Counted from the first letter of the stretch, positions 25,067 to 34,293 are shown. The stretch is 64,000 nt of DNA from Neomesorhizobium sp963726065 (GCA_963726065.1 CAVSAU010000002.1:62001-126000), one strand, 5' to 3'. The notes: a model not told the origin generated them from the sequence alone. Program-made: numbers and translations.

Positions 25067-27819
25067 TGGTTTTCCTCCGCCGCACGGATCGCCGCCAACA
25101 CGCGGGAAGGCGTCGCCGGAACCTTCCGCACCAGCGCACCGGTGGCATGTCGAATGGCGTTGAGGATCGCCGGCGCTGTGGGGATCAGCACATGCTCTCC
25201 AAGCCCCTTGGCGCCGAACGGCCCTTCGGGATCAGGAACCTCGACAAGGATGGTTTCGATGTCCGGCACATCGCCGATAGTCGGGATCAAGTAGTCGTGC
25301 AGGTTCTCGGTCCGTCCCGGAACGTATTCCTCCATCAGCGCCATGCCGATGCCCTGCGCGATACCGCCCTCGATCTGGCCTTCGACGAGCAGCGGATTGA
25401 TCGCTCTGCCGACGTCATGGGCGGCGGTGATCTTCAGCAGTTTCACCGTGCCGAGCTTCATGTCGACTTCGAGCTCGGCGATCTGGGCGCCATAGCCATA
25501 GACCGCATAAGGCTTGCCCTGCCCCTTGGCATCGAGCGCGGATGTCGGCGGGTCGTAGGTTTCCTCCGCGCCGAAAACGAAGCCGTCGGCATCCACGGGC
25601 AACGCGGAAAGTTCGATGTGGCGCACGGCGTCGCCCTCGCGGATCGTCAGGGTTTCGGTGTCGAGCGACAAAGTTGCGCTGCCGGAAACATTGGCGAAAC
25701 GCAGGATCTTTTCGCGCAAGGCGCGCGCCGCCTTTTCCGCCGCCTTGCCGGAAACGAACGTCTGCCGCGACGCCGAGGTCTTGCCGGCATCCGGCGTGAT
25801 GGCGGTGTCGGCGCTTCGCAGGCGGAAGCTGCCAAGCGGCAGGCCAAGCGCTTCGGATGCGATCTGGCCGATCACCGTGTTGGAGCCCTGACCGATATCG
25901 ACTGCGCCCTGATGGAGGACAACAGTTCCTTCAGCCGCGATGCCGAGCTTGATGGTAGACGGATTGGGCAGCGAGGTGTTGCCGCAGCCATACCAGCAGG
26001 AGGCGACGCCGACACCGCGTTTGCGGCCAGGATTTTCGGCATTGAACGTTGCGGCGTCCGCCAGCGCGCGGTCCCAGTTGGGCTTCAAGGCGTCGAGGCA
26101 TTCCATGATGCCGACGCCGCTTTCCAGCAGGTGGCCGGTTACCGTTTGGGAGCCGTTGCGCAGAGCATTTATCCGGCGAAAATCGAGGCGGTCGAGGCCA
26201 AGCTTTTCGGCGAGTTCGTCATAAAGGGTCTCCTGCATGATGGTTGCTTGCGGCACGCCAAAGCCGCGGAAAGCGCCGGAAATCGGCCCGTTGGTGTGGA
26301 TGGCGCGGCCCGTCGCGCGGTAGTTGGGCGTGTCGTAGGGCCCGGAGGCATGCACCGGCACGCGGTTGGCGACCGTCGGGCCCCAGCTCGCATAGGCGCC
26401 CGTGTTGAAGTCGCCCTCGAAGACCATCCCAGTGATGCGTCCTGCCGCATCCGCGCCGATCGTCGCTTTCATGACGGCGGGGTGGCGCTTGGTGGTCGAC
26501 ATCATCGATTCCGCACGCGTGTAGGCGAGCGCCGCTGGCCGGCCGGTCTTCAAGGCGACAAGCCCGATATAGGGCTGCAGCGAGATGTCGAGCTTCGAAC
26601 CGAAGCCGCCGCCGGTCGCGGTCGGGACGATGCGCACTTTTTCCGGCGCCAGGCCAAGCAGCGTGGCGGTGTCGTCGCGGTCCATGTAGGGCGCCTGTGT
26701 ACAGGCGCGGATTACCAGCGTATCGCCGTCCATTTCGGCCCATCCGGCCTCGGGCTCGATGTAGGCATGTTCGACATAGGAGGTTTGGATCGCGCCGGAG
26801 ACTTTATGGGCGGCTTGCGCCAAGGCAACGTCAGGAGCGCCCCGTTCGACGAAACCCTGCACCAGCAGGTTGCCGGCGCGGTCGGGGTGGACAAGCGCGC
26901 TGCCGGGCGCCTGGGCTTCTGTGGACCGCAAGCTGTGCGGCAATGCGGTCCAGGTCACGGGAAAATCGTTGAGGTCGACAGCGGCGACCGCGTCTCGGTC
27001 GCCAGCGATCACAGCGACCGCCTCGCCGCGAAAGCGAGCGACGGCTTCCGCCAGAGCCGGCTGGTCGGCGAAGCGTGGGATGACGCCGAAGCAGTTGCGG
27101 CCCGGAATGTCCTTTGCGGAGTAGACCGCGACGATGCCGGGATGATCCCCGACGAAGCGGTCGAAATCGCCGAAGGCAAACGAGGCATGCCAGTGAGGCG
27201 AGCGGACCACAAGCACGGCAAGTGCGTCGGCAGGAAAGGAGTCGGCGCCGAATGCATCGGCGCCGGTGACCTTGGGAACGCCATCGACGCGGGTGATGCG
27301 GGCGCCGACGATGGTGGGGGATGGAGAGCGCTCTTCCGCGCAGGTTTTGCTATCCGAGACACCTAGGCGCGACGCTCCCATCACCGCCTGTACGATCTTG
27401 CGGTAACCGGTGCAGCGGCAAAGGATGCCGCCGAGCGCGTCCTTGACCATCGCTTCATCCGGTGTGGGGTTGCGCTCGAGCAGCGCCGTGGCAGCGACCA
27501 GCAGTCCGGGTGTACAGATGCCGCACTGCGCGGCGCCGTGCTCGAGGAAAGAGGCCTGCAATGCCGACAGCTCGCCGTTGGCGAGGCCTTCCACCGTGCG
27601 GATCTTTTTGCCGGCCACCGATGCCGCGGGAACTAGACAGCCACAGACCGGTTCGCCATCGACCAGAACCGTGCAGGCGCCGCAGTCGCCGGCGTCGCAG
27701 CCGATCTTGGTGCCGGTCAGCCGCAATGCGTCGCGCAGGACCGAACTGAGGCGCGTGACCGGTGGCGCCGACACCGATACGGGCTTGCCGTTGACTTCGA
27801 AGTCGATTGCCGGGCTCAT
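25063..27819 (-). CDS. Xanthine dehydrogenase-family hydroxylase, fused [2Fe-2S] and molybdopterin subunits
   Basis: 918 aa fusion. Residues ~1-155 are the [2Fe-2S] subunit: plant-type cluster C41, C46, C49, C61, and a second cluster in QCGICTPG ... LCRCTGYRKI. After a linker (~156-175), the large subunit follows, with TATGGGFGSK, AFRGFGVPQ, DIGQGSNTVIGQ and the catalytic-Glu segment GAKGLGEHVL near the C-terminus. These enzymes insert water-derived oxygen into N-heterocycles. ATGA overlaps on both sides place it between the FAD subunit and the reductase. In other known systems the small subunit is usually separate. Nicotinate 6-hydroxylation is the working hypothesis. Confidence 0.88.
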   Translation of the reverse strand: MSPAIDFEVNGKPVSVSAPPVTRLSSVLRDALRLTGTKIGCDAGDCGACTVLVDGEPVCGCLVPAASVAGKKIRTVEGLANGELSALQASFLEHGAAQCGICTPGLLVAATALLERNPTPDEAMVKDALGGILCRCTGYRKIVQAVMGASRLGVSDSKTCAEERSPSPTIVGARITRVDGVPKVTGADAFGADSFPADALAVLVVRSPHWHASFAFGDFDRFVGDHPGIVAVYSAKDIPGRNCFGVIPRFADQPALAEAVARFRGEAVAVIAGDRDAVAAVDLNDFPVTWTALPHSLRSTEAQAPGSALVHPDRAGNLLVQGFVERGAPDVALAQAAHKVSGAIQTSYVEHAYIEPEAGWAEMDGDTLVIRACTQAPYMDRDDTATLLGLAPEKVRIVPTATGGGFGSKLDISLQPYIGLVALKTGRPAALAYTRAESMMSTTKRHPAVMKATIGADAAGRITGMVFEGDFNTGAYASWGPTVANRVPVHASGPYDTPNYRATGRAIHTNGPISGAFRGFGVPQATIMQETLYDELAEKLGLDRLDFRRINALRNGSQTVTGHLLESGVGIMECLDALKPNWDRALADAATFNAENPGRKRGVGVASCWYGCGNTSLPNPSTIKLGIAAEGTVVLHQGAVDIGQGSNTVIGQIASEALGLPLGSFRLRSADTAITPDAGKTSASRQTFVSGKAAEKAARALREKILRFANVSGSATLSLDTETLTIREGDAVRHIELSALPVDADGFVFGAEETYDPPTSALDAKGQGKPYAVYGYGAQIAELEVDMKLGTVKLLKITAAHDVGRAINPLLVEGQIEGGIAQGIGMALMEEYVPGRTENLHDYLIPTIGDVPDIETILVEVPDPEGPFGAKGLGEHVLIPTAPAILNAIRHATGALVRKVPATPSRVLAAIRAAEENQ

Positions 27820-28688
27820 GCCGCCACCGAGGCCGGACGACCATTCCGCAAGGCTTTCGACAAGGCGGCGTCGACCGCCCGCCCAACGATTTCGCGCGCG
27901 GCAAGGCGGCGGTATTCTGCGCTGCCGCGCACATCCTCGATCGGTTGAAGGCCCGCAAGATGGACCTCTTCGACAAGGCTGCCGAGCCTGTTGCTTGCAG
28001 GTTTTCCACGAAGCACTGTTTCCAGAGCGGGCAGGCGCCGTGCGACGGCCGAGCAGGCGCCAACCGAAATGGCGGCATCCTCGACGACACCGTCCTTCAC
28101 GGAAAGCCGCGCCGCCGCCATCGCGATGGATATGACCAGGTAACGGCGGGCGCCGAGCTTGAAGAAGGAGGATGAGCCGGCAGCGGATCCCTTCGGCACG
28201 CGGATCGCGGTGACCATCTCACCGGGCCGCAGGGCGATGCGCCGGTTGCCGAGAATGAATTCCGGCAGCGCCAGATGACGAGCCCCGTCGAGAGAGAGGA
28301 GTTCGACCTCGGCGTCAAGGATCATCAGCACAGGCACCCCATCGGCCGCCGGCGAGGCGTTGCACAGGTTGCCGGCGACGGTGCCGGTATTCTGGATCTG
28401 GATCGAGCCGACTTCCCGCGCGGCTTCCTTGAGAGCCTCGAAAGCTGGTGGCAGGCTGTGGCCAACGATGTCGCTCCAAGTGGTTCGCGCGCCGATGACC
28501 AGATGCGTCGCGGTTTCCGATATCCCGCGCAAATCTCCGAGCCCGTTGATGTCGAGGATGTTTTCGCGAAGCGGCCGGTTGCCAAGTCCCGGATAGAAAT
28601 CGGTGCCGCCGGCAAGCAAGCGCCACGGCCCCTCGCTGAGAAGGCCGAGCGCTTCGTTTACCGTCGTGGGTTTCGCGTAACGGATCAC
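27816..28688 (-). CDS. Molybdenum hydroxylase FAD-binding (CoxM-like) subunit
   Basis: 290 aa from the GTG at 28688, preceded by GGAGG; the longer ORF start lacks a site and would cover the operator. FAD-binding domain with LLAGGTDFYPGL (pyrophosphate loop) and the second FAD loop TVAGNLCNASPAAD. C-terminal CO-dehydrogenase flavoprotein domain with KLGARRYLVISIAMAA. It carries electrons from the Fe-S clusters to NAD(P). First gene of the six-gene operon, with ATGA overlap to the fused subunit. Confidence 0.88.
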   Translation of the reverse strand: MIRYAKPTTVNEALGLLSEGPWRLLAGGTDFYPGLGNRPLRENILDINGLGDLRGISETATHLVIGARTTWSDIVGHSLPPAFEALKEAAREVGSIQIQNTGTVAGNLCNASPAADGVPVLMILDAEVELLSLDGARHLALPEFILGNRRIALRPGEMVTAIRVPKGSAAGSSSFFKLGARRYLVISIAMAAARLSVKDGVVEDAAISVGACSAVARRLPALETVLRGKPASNRLGSLVEEVHLAGLQPIEDVRGSAEYRRLAAREIVGRAVDAALSKALRNGRPASVAA

Positions 28689-28722
28689 GCAATGCCTCCG
28701 GCAACGATATCCGGCGAAATCG

Positions 28723-28737
28723 TTCGTATGCAAATGA
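28723..28737. promoter_or_regulatory. Operator-like site upstream of the hydroxylase operon (TTNGTATNCNAA type)
   Basis: TTCGTATGCAAATGA, 13 of 15 identical to the site before hyuA and in the same orientation on the plus strand. It lies 35-49 nt upstream of the GTG at 28688, where it could block transcription, and 144 nt upstream of the divergent pncA. No gene is visible in the rest of 28689-28880. Confidence 0.55.
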
Positions 28738-28880
28738 TATCAGCGGCCGTTGGCTTGTCAAAGCGCTCTTTTGGCCTATCCAGCGCCTGCGAAGCGCCGA
28801 GCCGAAAGCGGTTGACGGGCGGCTGCTTTTTCGGTGTGTTCCTGATGGCACGATAGGCGCCAGTACAGTGAGAGAACAGC

Positions 28881-29480
28881 ATGGCAGGCAGGGCACTGAT
28901 CGTTATTGATGTGCAAAACGACTTTTGTCCCGGCGGCGCGCTGGCAGTGGACCGTGGCGACGAGGTTGTGCCTCTGATCAATGCTCTGGCAAACGATTAC
29001 GAACACGTGATCCTGACGCAGGACTGGCATCCGGCCGGGCATTCGAGTTTCGCCTCGACACACGAAGATCGGCAGGCCTTCGAGACGATTGAAATGCCTT
29101 ATGGCGATCAGACGCTGTGGCCGGACCATTGCATTCAGGGCAGTGACGGGGCGGCTTTTCACTCCGGACTTGTCTGGACGAAGGCCGAACTTGTCGTGCG
29201 AAAGGGCTTCCGCCCATCGATTGACAGCTACTCGGCATTCTTCGAGAACGACCACAAGACGCCGACTGGACTAGCCGGCTACTTCCGAGAGCGAGGCATA
29301 TCCGACATCACCCTAGTGGGCCTTGCCACGGACTATTGCGTTGCCTACTCGGCGCTGGACGCCGCGGGTCAGGGCTTCAGGGCGACAGTGCAGCTGGATT
29401 GCTGCCGCGCCATCGATCTCGGTGGTTCGCTGGAAAAGATGCTGGGCAAGATGAAGGCCGCCGGCGTGACGCTGGTCTAG
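28881..29480 (+). CDS. pncA: Nicotinamidase/pyrazinamidase
   Basis: 199 aa isochorismatase-fold amidase. The catalytic Asp is in IDVQNDFCPGG, the metal site DxHxxxH in QDWHPAGH, the Lys in VVRKGF and the nucleophilic Cys in ATDYCVAYSAL; the FCPGG and WPDHC patterns are typical of PncA. It hydrolyses nicotinamide to nicotinate and ammonia for the salvage pathway with PncB (35730-37037) or, by hypothesis, for catabolism through the neighbouring hydroxylase operon. It is divergent from that operon and convergent with the liv-type genes. Confidence 0.92.
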   Translation: MAGRALIVIDVQNDFCPGGALAVDRGDEVVPLINALANDYEHVILTQDWHPAGHSSFASTHEDRQAFETIEMPYGDQTLWPDHCIQGSDGAAFHSGLVWTKAELVVRKGFRPSIDSYSAFFENDHKTPTGLAGYFRERGISDITLVGLATDYCVAYSALDAAGQGFRATVQLDCCRAIDLGGSLEKMLGKMKAAGVTLV

Positions 29481-29510
29481 GCCGGCACGGCGATCGATCG
29501 GTCAGCCGGG

Positions 29511-30218
29511 CTACCCAACCCCGACATAACGCTTCACAAGCGCAGGGTCGGCGCGAAGCTTTTCTATGTCGACCGTTTCGCGGTTGCGGCCGTTCTCGAT
29601 GAAGACGACGCGGTCGGCGACCGACAGCACCGCCTCCACCCGCTGTTCGACCAGGATGGTCGAAACCCGACGCTCGCGCAGCCTGCCGACGGTCTCGCGT
29701 ATTGTCGCGATCATCGACGGCATGAGCCCCTCGGTCGGCTCGTCGAGCAGGAGTACGTCCGGTTCCAAGCAAAGCGCGCGCGCCATGGCCAACATTTGCT
29801 GTTCGCCGCCGGAAAGCGTGCCGGAACGCTGCTTCAAACGCTCGCGCAGCAGCGGGAAAAGGTCGAGCACGCCGTCGCGCGTCTGTGCGCCCTTGTTACG
29901 CGCCATCAGCCCGATCTCGATGTTCTCGGCGACGGTGAGTTCGGCAAACAGCCGGCGGCCCTGCGGAACATAGGCGACGCCGGCCTTCGGTACTTCATGG
30001 GGCGGCAGTGCCGTCAGCTCGCGGTCGCGCAGTTTGATGGATCCGGATTTCGCGGGCACCAGCCCCATGATCGCCTTGAGCAGCGTCGTCTTGCCGGCGC
30101 CGTTGCGGCCAAGCAGGCACAAAACTTCGCCGTCGCGAAGCTCCAGCCCGATGCCGTACAGCACCTGCACTTCGCCGTGGAAGCAGTCGAGGCCGCTGAT
30201 GGCGAGCGCGTTATGCAT
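29511..30218 (-). CDS. Liv-type ABC transporter ATP-binding protein (LivF)
   Basis: 235 aa from the ATG at 30218, overlapping the LivG-type gene by 8 nt. Walker A GRNGAGKTT, signature LSGGEQQMLAMARAL, Walker B VLLLDEPTEGL and switch VEQRVEAVLS. LivF lacks the long C-terminal extension of LivG. It is the last gene of a five-gene importer. The usual switch His is replaced by Gln in LVEQ, which is normal for LivF proteins. Confidence 0.9.
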   Translation of the reverse strand: MHNALAISGLDCFHGEVQVLYGIGLELRDGEVLCLLGRNGAGKTTLLKAIMGLVPAKSGSIKLRDRELTALPPHEVPKAGVAYVPQGRRLFAELTVAENIEIGLMARNKGAQTRDGVLDLFPLLRERLKQRSGTLSGGEQQMLAMARALCLEPDVLLLDEPTEGLMPSMIATIRETVGRLRERRVSTILVEQRVEAVLSVADRVVFIENGRNRETVDIEKLRADPALVKRYVGVG

Positions 30219-30963
30219 CGGCGGGGGTCCCGAGATAGGCGCTCTGCACGTCGATGTTGCCGCGGATCTCTTCGGGGGCGCCTTCAGCGAGAATGCGGCC
30301 CCCATTGAACACAGTGATGCGATCGGCAAGCGCCATCACCACCTGCATATTGTGCTCGATCAAGAGCACCGTCGCCTCGCCGGAGATATCGCGGGCAAGC
30401 CCGATGAAGCTTTCGATCTCGCCGTCCGAAAGACCTTGTGTCGGTTCGTCGAGGACCAGCAGGCGCGGCTTCAGCGCAAGCCCCATGGCAACCTCCAGAA
30501 GTCGTTGATGGCCGTAGGAAAGGTTGCCGGCAAGCGCTGTCCGGTGGCTTGCGATGCCGGTGCGTTCGAGCGCTTCCACCACGCCACGATGTAGCGCCGC
30601 CGCGCGTTTTTGCGGCGCGCGATCCTGATGGCGGTCGATCAGCGCCCGCTGCACCGAAAGCGCGACGTTCTCGTAGGCGGTTAGATTGGCGAACACGCTG
30701 GTGATCTGGAAGGTATAGGCGATGCCGCGGCGCACCCGCTGGTGCGCAGGCAGGTTGGTGATGTCGTCGCCGTCGAAGACGATGGCGCCGGCGGAAGGCT
30801 CGATACGGCCGCAGACCAGGCTGACGAAGGTCGTCTTGCCGGCGCCGTTGGGGCCGATTATGGCGCGGATCTCGCCCGGCAGGAGCTGGAAATCGACATC
30901 GCGCACGGCGTGCAGGCCGCCGAAGCTGCGACTGAGGTCCTTCGTGGTCAGCAGCGGCGTCAT
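30211..30963 (-). CDS. Liv-type ABC transporter ATP-binding protein (LivG)
   Basis: 250 aa from the ATG at 30963 (ATGA overlap with LivM-type gene). Walker A GPNGAGKTT, QITSVFANLTAYENV Q-loop region, signature LSYGHQRLLEVAMGLAL, Walker B LLVLDEPTQGL, switch LIEHNMQVVMALADRI, and the LivG C-terminal tail. It pairs with LivF as a heterodimeric motor. The neighbours point to uptake of nicotinate, nicotinamide or a related heterocycle instead of amino acids, by inference. Confidence 0.9.
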   Translation of the reverse strand: MTPLLTTKDLSRSFGGLHAVRDVDFQLLPGEIRAIIGPNGAGKTTFVSLVCGRIEPSAGAIVFDGDDITNLPAHQRVRRGIAYTFQITSVFANLTAYENVALSVQRALIDRHQDRAPQKRAAALHRGVVEALERTGIASHRTALAGNLSYGHQRLLEVAMGLALKPRLLVLDEPTQGLSDGEIESFIGLARDISGEATVLLIEHNMQVVMALADRITVFNGGRILAEGAPEEIRGNIDVQSAYLGTPADA

Positions 30964-31922
30964 GGCAGCCACCTCAGCCAGCGGTTGCGGACGGTGCCGA
31001 GAATGCCTTTCGGGAAGAAAAGCACGAGCAGGATCAAAGCGAGACCGACAATGAACAGATAGGCCGAGGTGAAGCCGCTGGTGATGTCGACCACGTAGTA
31101 CATGAACAGCGTGCCGAGCAGGGGCCCCAGCGTGGTCGCGGCGCCGCCGAGCAGCACCCACAGCAACGGCAGGATCGAATACTGCACCGAAGCGAAGGTC
31201 GAGCCGACATAGCCAAACAGGATGGCGTAGGCAGCACCCGCGGCGGCGCAGATGATGGCGGAGACGACGACGGCCGCCAGCTTGTTGGCGAAGGCGTCAT
31301 AGCCCAGCATGCGGGCTCGCTCTTCGTTCTCGCGGATGGCGACCAGCACCCGGCCATGCGCAGAGCGCACGATAAGGAGGGTGACAATCAGCACGACCGA
31401 GAACAAAAGGAGCGCCGTCATGTAGCGCGTCGTCGGCTGGGTGAGATCGAAATACAGGCTGCCGATTGCGACCTGGCGCAGCGGCTGGGCAATGACGAAA
31501 CCTTCGTCGCCATGCGTCCAATCGGCAAAGTATAGAGTGGCGAGATAAAACACCTGGGCGAACATCATGGTGACGATCATGAAGGCTACACCACTCGTGC
31601 GCAGCGCCAGCAGTCCGATCACGAGGCCAAGCAGGCAGCCAGCGATAAGGCCGACGCCAAAGGCCGGCAGCATGCCAAAGCCAGAATACTCGACAGTAAG
31701 GCCGGCGCCATAAAGCCCGGCCGAGAAGAACATGGCGTGACCGAGCGACAGAAGACCGGCATAGCCAAACAGGAGATTGTATCCCATGGCAAAAACGGCC
31801 AGCACCATGACCCGCGCAAGCACGCCGTGATGATAGTCCGGCAGTACGAACTGCAGCAGGAAAAGCGCAACGATCACCGCGGCATGCAGCGCGTAGATCG
31901 GCAAGGTAACGGGGCGGTTCAT
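30960..31922 (-). CDS. Liv-type ABC transporter permease (LivM)
   Basis: 320 aa with about nine hydrophobic segments, from LHAAVIVALFLLQFVL to the C-terminal AYLFIVGLALILLVLFFPKG. The conserved LivM loop ALRTSGVAFMIVTMMFAQ and the cytoplasmic AIRENEERARMLGYDAF (ATPase contact) are present. ATGA overlaps on both sides show co-translation with LivH and LivG. Confidence 0.9.
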   Translation of the reverse strand: MNRPVTLPIYALHAAVIVALFLLQFVLPDYHHGVLARVMVLAVFAMGYNLLFGYAGLLSLGHAMFFSAGLYGAGLTVEYSGFGMLPAFGVGLIAGCLLGLVIGLLALRTSGVAFMIVTMMFAQVFYLATLYFADWTHGDEGFVIAQPLRQVAIGSLYFDLTQPTTRYMTALLLFSVVLIVTLLIVRSAHGRVLVAIRENEERARMLGYDAFANKLAAVVVSAIICAAAGAAYAILFGYVGSTFASVQYSILPLLWVLLGGAATTLGPLLGTLFMYYVVDITSGFTSAYLFIVGLALILLVLFFPKGILGTVRNRWLRWLP

Positions 31923-32800
31923 CGCGTCGCTGTTCCAAACAGGCCTTGTGGCCGGAAGACAAGCACCAGCGCGACGAGCAATGTGGCGATCATCTTGGCA
32001 AGAGTTGGCGAAAAGAACACGGAGATGATGCCGTCCGAGAGGCCGATCAGAACCGCCGCCACGACGGTTCCACGCAGCGAGCCGAGGCCGCCGATGATGA
32101 CCACGATGAACGACAGGAGCAGCGGGTCGAGCCCCATCAGGTAATGCGCCTGCTGGATTGGCACGACGAGCACGGCGGCGACTGCCGCCAGCATGGCGCC
32201 GAGCGCGAAGACGCCGGCATAGACGCGGTCGACAGGGATGCCGAAGGCTTGCGCCGTCTCGCGGTCATATTGCGTGGCGCGCATGACGAGGCCGATCTTC
32301 GTCCGCGTCAGCACGAACCAGGTGGCAAGCAGCAGCAGGATCGAGGCGGCGACGATGGAAAGTTTGTAGCCGGAATAGCCGAACCAGGGCAGGAGGATGC
32401 GGTAGCTGAACGGCGGCGCGACCGGCCGCGCCTCGGGTCCGTAGAAGGTGAGCGCCGCCTGCTGGATGATGTAGAGCATGCCTATGGTAGCGACGATGGT
32501 GGCTTCCGGGTTGTAATTCAGCCGGCGAAGCACGAGCCGCTCGGCGATAAGGGCTACAGTTCCGACGATCAGCGGGCTGATCACCAGCGCAAGCAGAAAG
32601 CCGAGTGCCGGATGACCGCCAAATGCCGTGGTGACTGCCCAGGCGAGCACGGCGCCGAGCATGAAGAACTCGCCATGCGCGACATTGACGACGCGCATGA
32701 CGCCGAACACCAGCGACAGGCCGAGCGCCGTGAGCGCCAGCACCGCTGACGTCACGAGGCCTTCCAGCGTTGCGAGCAGCAGGTGCGGGAAAAACGCCAT
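31919..32800 (-). CDS. Liv-type ABC transporter permease (LivH)
   Basis: 293 aa, about eight membrane segments. Conserved LivH features are GLSLVFGVMRVVNVAHGEFFMLGA near the N-terminus, MRATQYDRETAQAFGI and GGLGSLRGTVVAAVLIGL near the C-terminus. It is translated just after the binding-protein gene (59 nt gap) and coupled to LivM. It is a channel subunit of the heterocycle-linked importer. Confidence 0.9.
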   Translation of the reverse strand: MAFFPHLLLATLEGLVTSAVLALTALGLSLVFGVMRVVNVAHGEFFMLGAVLAWAVTTAFGGHPALGFLLALVISPLIVGTVALIAERLVLRRLNYNPEATIVATIGMLYIIQQAALTFYGPEARPVAPPFSYRILLPWFGYSGYKLSIVAASILLLLATWFVLTRTKIGLVMRATQYDRETAQAFGIPVDRVYAGVFALGAMLAAVAAVLVVPIQQAHYLMGLDPLLLSFIVVIIGGLGSLRGTVVAAVLIGLSDGIISVFFSPTLAKMIATLLVALVLVFRPQGLFGTATR

Positions 32801-32859
32801 TCAGGCGATCACACACCAAGGAATGGCGTTGAACTCGACATCTCCAGCATCCCGCAAGG

Positions 32860-34164
32860 TCACAAGGGCATCGTCGTGTAGTCGCCTTCCGGCTCGTACA
32901 GCCCATCTTCGATCGAGGTGCGGTGCACGACTTTCAGCTTGCCATCCTCGACTTTCGAGATGTTCTGGTGGCCGAAGCACTGGTGGATCTTGCCGTTGAA
33001 GGTCTTGTCGCCTTGCGGATGCTCGGGACCTTCGTCGAACTTGGTCAGCGCTTCGGTCGCCTCGACCAGCTTGGTGCGGTCCTCGGGGCCTTTGTAGCCG
33101 GTATCCTCCATCGCCTTCTTGATGACGTAGAGAGTTTCCCAGCAACCGAACATGTGGGCAGCCGTCGATACATCCTTCGGGTCGCCGACTGCGGCGCCAT
33201 TGTCGTCAATGCCGACGGCGGCGCGGTAAGCCTTCTGCGCTTCGCTGTCGTTTTCCTGAGCGTAGCGTGGCGACCCTTCCCAGAAATGGCTGCCGTCGAG
33301 GAACTCGAGGCCGGGGCTGTTGATGTCGACCGCTTCCAGCGAATCGATGAAGCCGAAGAGCTGTGGCCGGTTGGAGCCGTAGAACTCGCCGAGCTCCTTC
33401 ACGAAGGTTAGCACCGCCGGGCCCACCATGACGTGGTAGATGACCTCGGTTTCGGCGGGGATCTGTGGGAAATATTTGGTGAAGGAGCTTTCGGTCGGCG
33501 GGATGGCAATCTGTGCGATGACCTCGGCGCCTTGCGCCTTCAGAGCCGGCGGCAGGTAGTCGCGGTGGTCATGCCCGAAAGCAAAATCGGGGAAAATCAT
33601 CGTGACCTTCTTGCCGACATTGCTTGCCACCCACGGCGCCATCGCCTGGATCTGGCTCTTCACGTCGGTGATGCCTGGCTGGAACACATAGCGGTTGAGT
33701 TTCGTCGAGGCGACGTGGTGGCCTTCGCTGACGACGTAGTAGGGGATTTTCAACTCGCCGGCTGTTGGAGCAGAGCCGATCACCACATGCGAGAACAATG
33801 TGCCGAAGACGATGTCGGTCTTGTGCTGGGTGGCGAATTTTCCTACCACCTCGGCGCCGCGCTTCGGGTCGGTGCCGTCATCCTCGACCACGATTTCGAT
33901 AGGCCGGCCGCCAATACCACCGGCATCGTTGATCGCCTTCACCGCCGCATTTGTGGTCTTCTCGTACCAGCGGCCATAGGCAGCGCCGATGCCGGTGCGA
34001 TGGGCCTGAAAACCGATCTTGATCGGTGCCGAGGATTGCGCCTGCGCGTAGCGCACATAACCTGGCGCGAGCGCCAGGCCGGCGGCAGCGCCGAAACCCT
34101 TGAGGGCGGTGCGGCGCGAAAGTGTTCCGTTGAGCAAGCTTTTGCTGTCGCGATTCCCAGCCAT
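32860..34164 (-). CDS. Liv-type ABC transporter substrate-binding protein (Tat signal)
   Basis: 434 aa. The N-terminus contains a twin-arginine motif LSRRTALKGFGAAAG, so export is probably by Tat with cleavage near AQA|Q. The mature part is a periplasmic-binding type 1 fold (APIKIGFQAHRTG, INDAGGIGGRPIEIVVEDDG, DFAFGHDHRDYLPPALKAQGAEV). It belongs to the branched-chain amino acid/amide/urea binding family, whose members also bind aromatic acids and heterocycles. First gene of the operon; a weak copy of the TTNGTATNCNAA site lies ~74 nt upstream. The ligand is unknown. Confidence 0.88.
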   Translation of the reverse strand: MAGNRDSKSLLNGTLSRRTALKGFGAAAGLALAPGYVRYAQAQSSAPIKIGFQAHRTGIGAAYGRWYEKTTNAAVKAINDAGGIGGRPIEIVVEDDGTDPKRGAEVVGKFATQHKTDIVFGTLFSHVVIGSAPTAGELKIPYYVVSEGHHVASTKLNRYVFQPGITDVKSQIQAMAPWVASNVGKKVTMIFPDFAFGHDHRDYLPPALKAQGAEVIAQIAIPPTESSFTKYFPQIPAETEVIYHVMVGPAVLTFVKELGEFYGSNRPQLFGFIDSLEAVDINSPGLEFLDGSHFWEGSPRYAQENDSEAQKAYRAAVGIDDNGAAVGDPKDVSTAAHMFGCWETLYVIKKAMEDTGYKGPEDRTKLVEATEALTKFDEGPEHPQGDKTFNGKIHQCFGHQNISKVEDGKLKVVHRTSIEDGLYEPEGDYTTMPL

Positions 34165-34237
34165 GCCGTTCCCCTTTTTAGCGATCTGACCTGATCATCT
34201 GCCGTGCGCCGCTTCGCGGCGGAAGCGGCGAAAATTG

Positions 34238-34249
34238 CATGTATGCCAA
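34238..34249. promoter_or_regulatory. Weak operator-like match upstream of the Liv-type transporter
   Basis: CATGTATGCCAA shares the GTATGCNAA core with the site at 28723-28737 but lacks the outer TT. It lies 74-85 nt before the ATG of the binding protein. No other feature is seen in 34165-34293. Confidence 0.3.
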
Positions 34250-34293
34250 CTAAACCATCAATCGAAGCGATGGCAATAGAAACTCCCCCAACG

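Noticed and set aside
23504..27366. Very long plus-strand open frames (596 and 766 codons) opposite the reductase and hydroxylase genes
   Set aside because: Low-complexity His/Arg/Asp/Gly composition, no motifs, and they lie antisense to well-supported overlapping genes.
34238..34249. Treating the importer-side motif as a full member of the MarR regulon
   Set aside because: Only the GTATGCNAA core matches and the outer half-site is missing, so it is reported at low confidence only.
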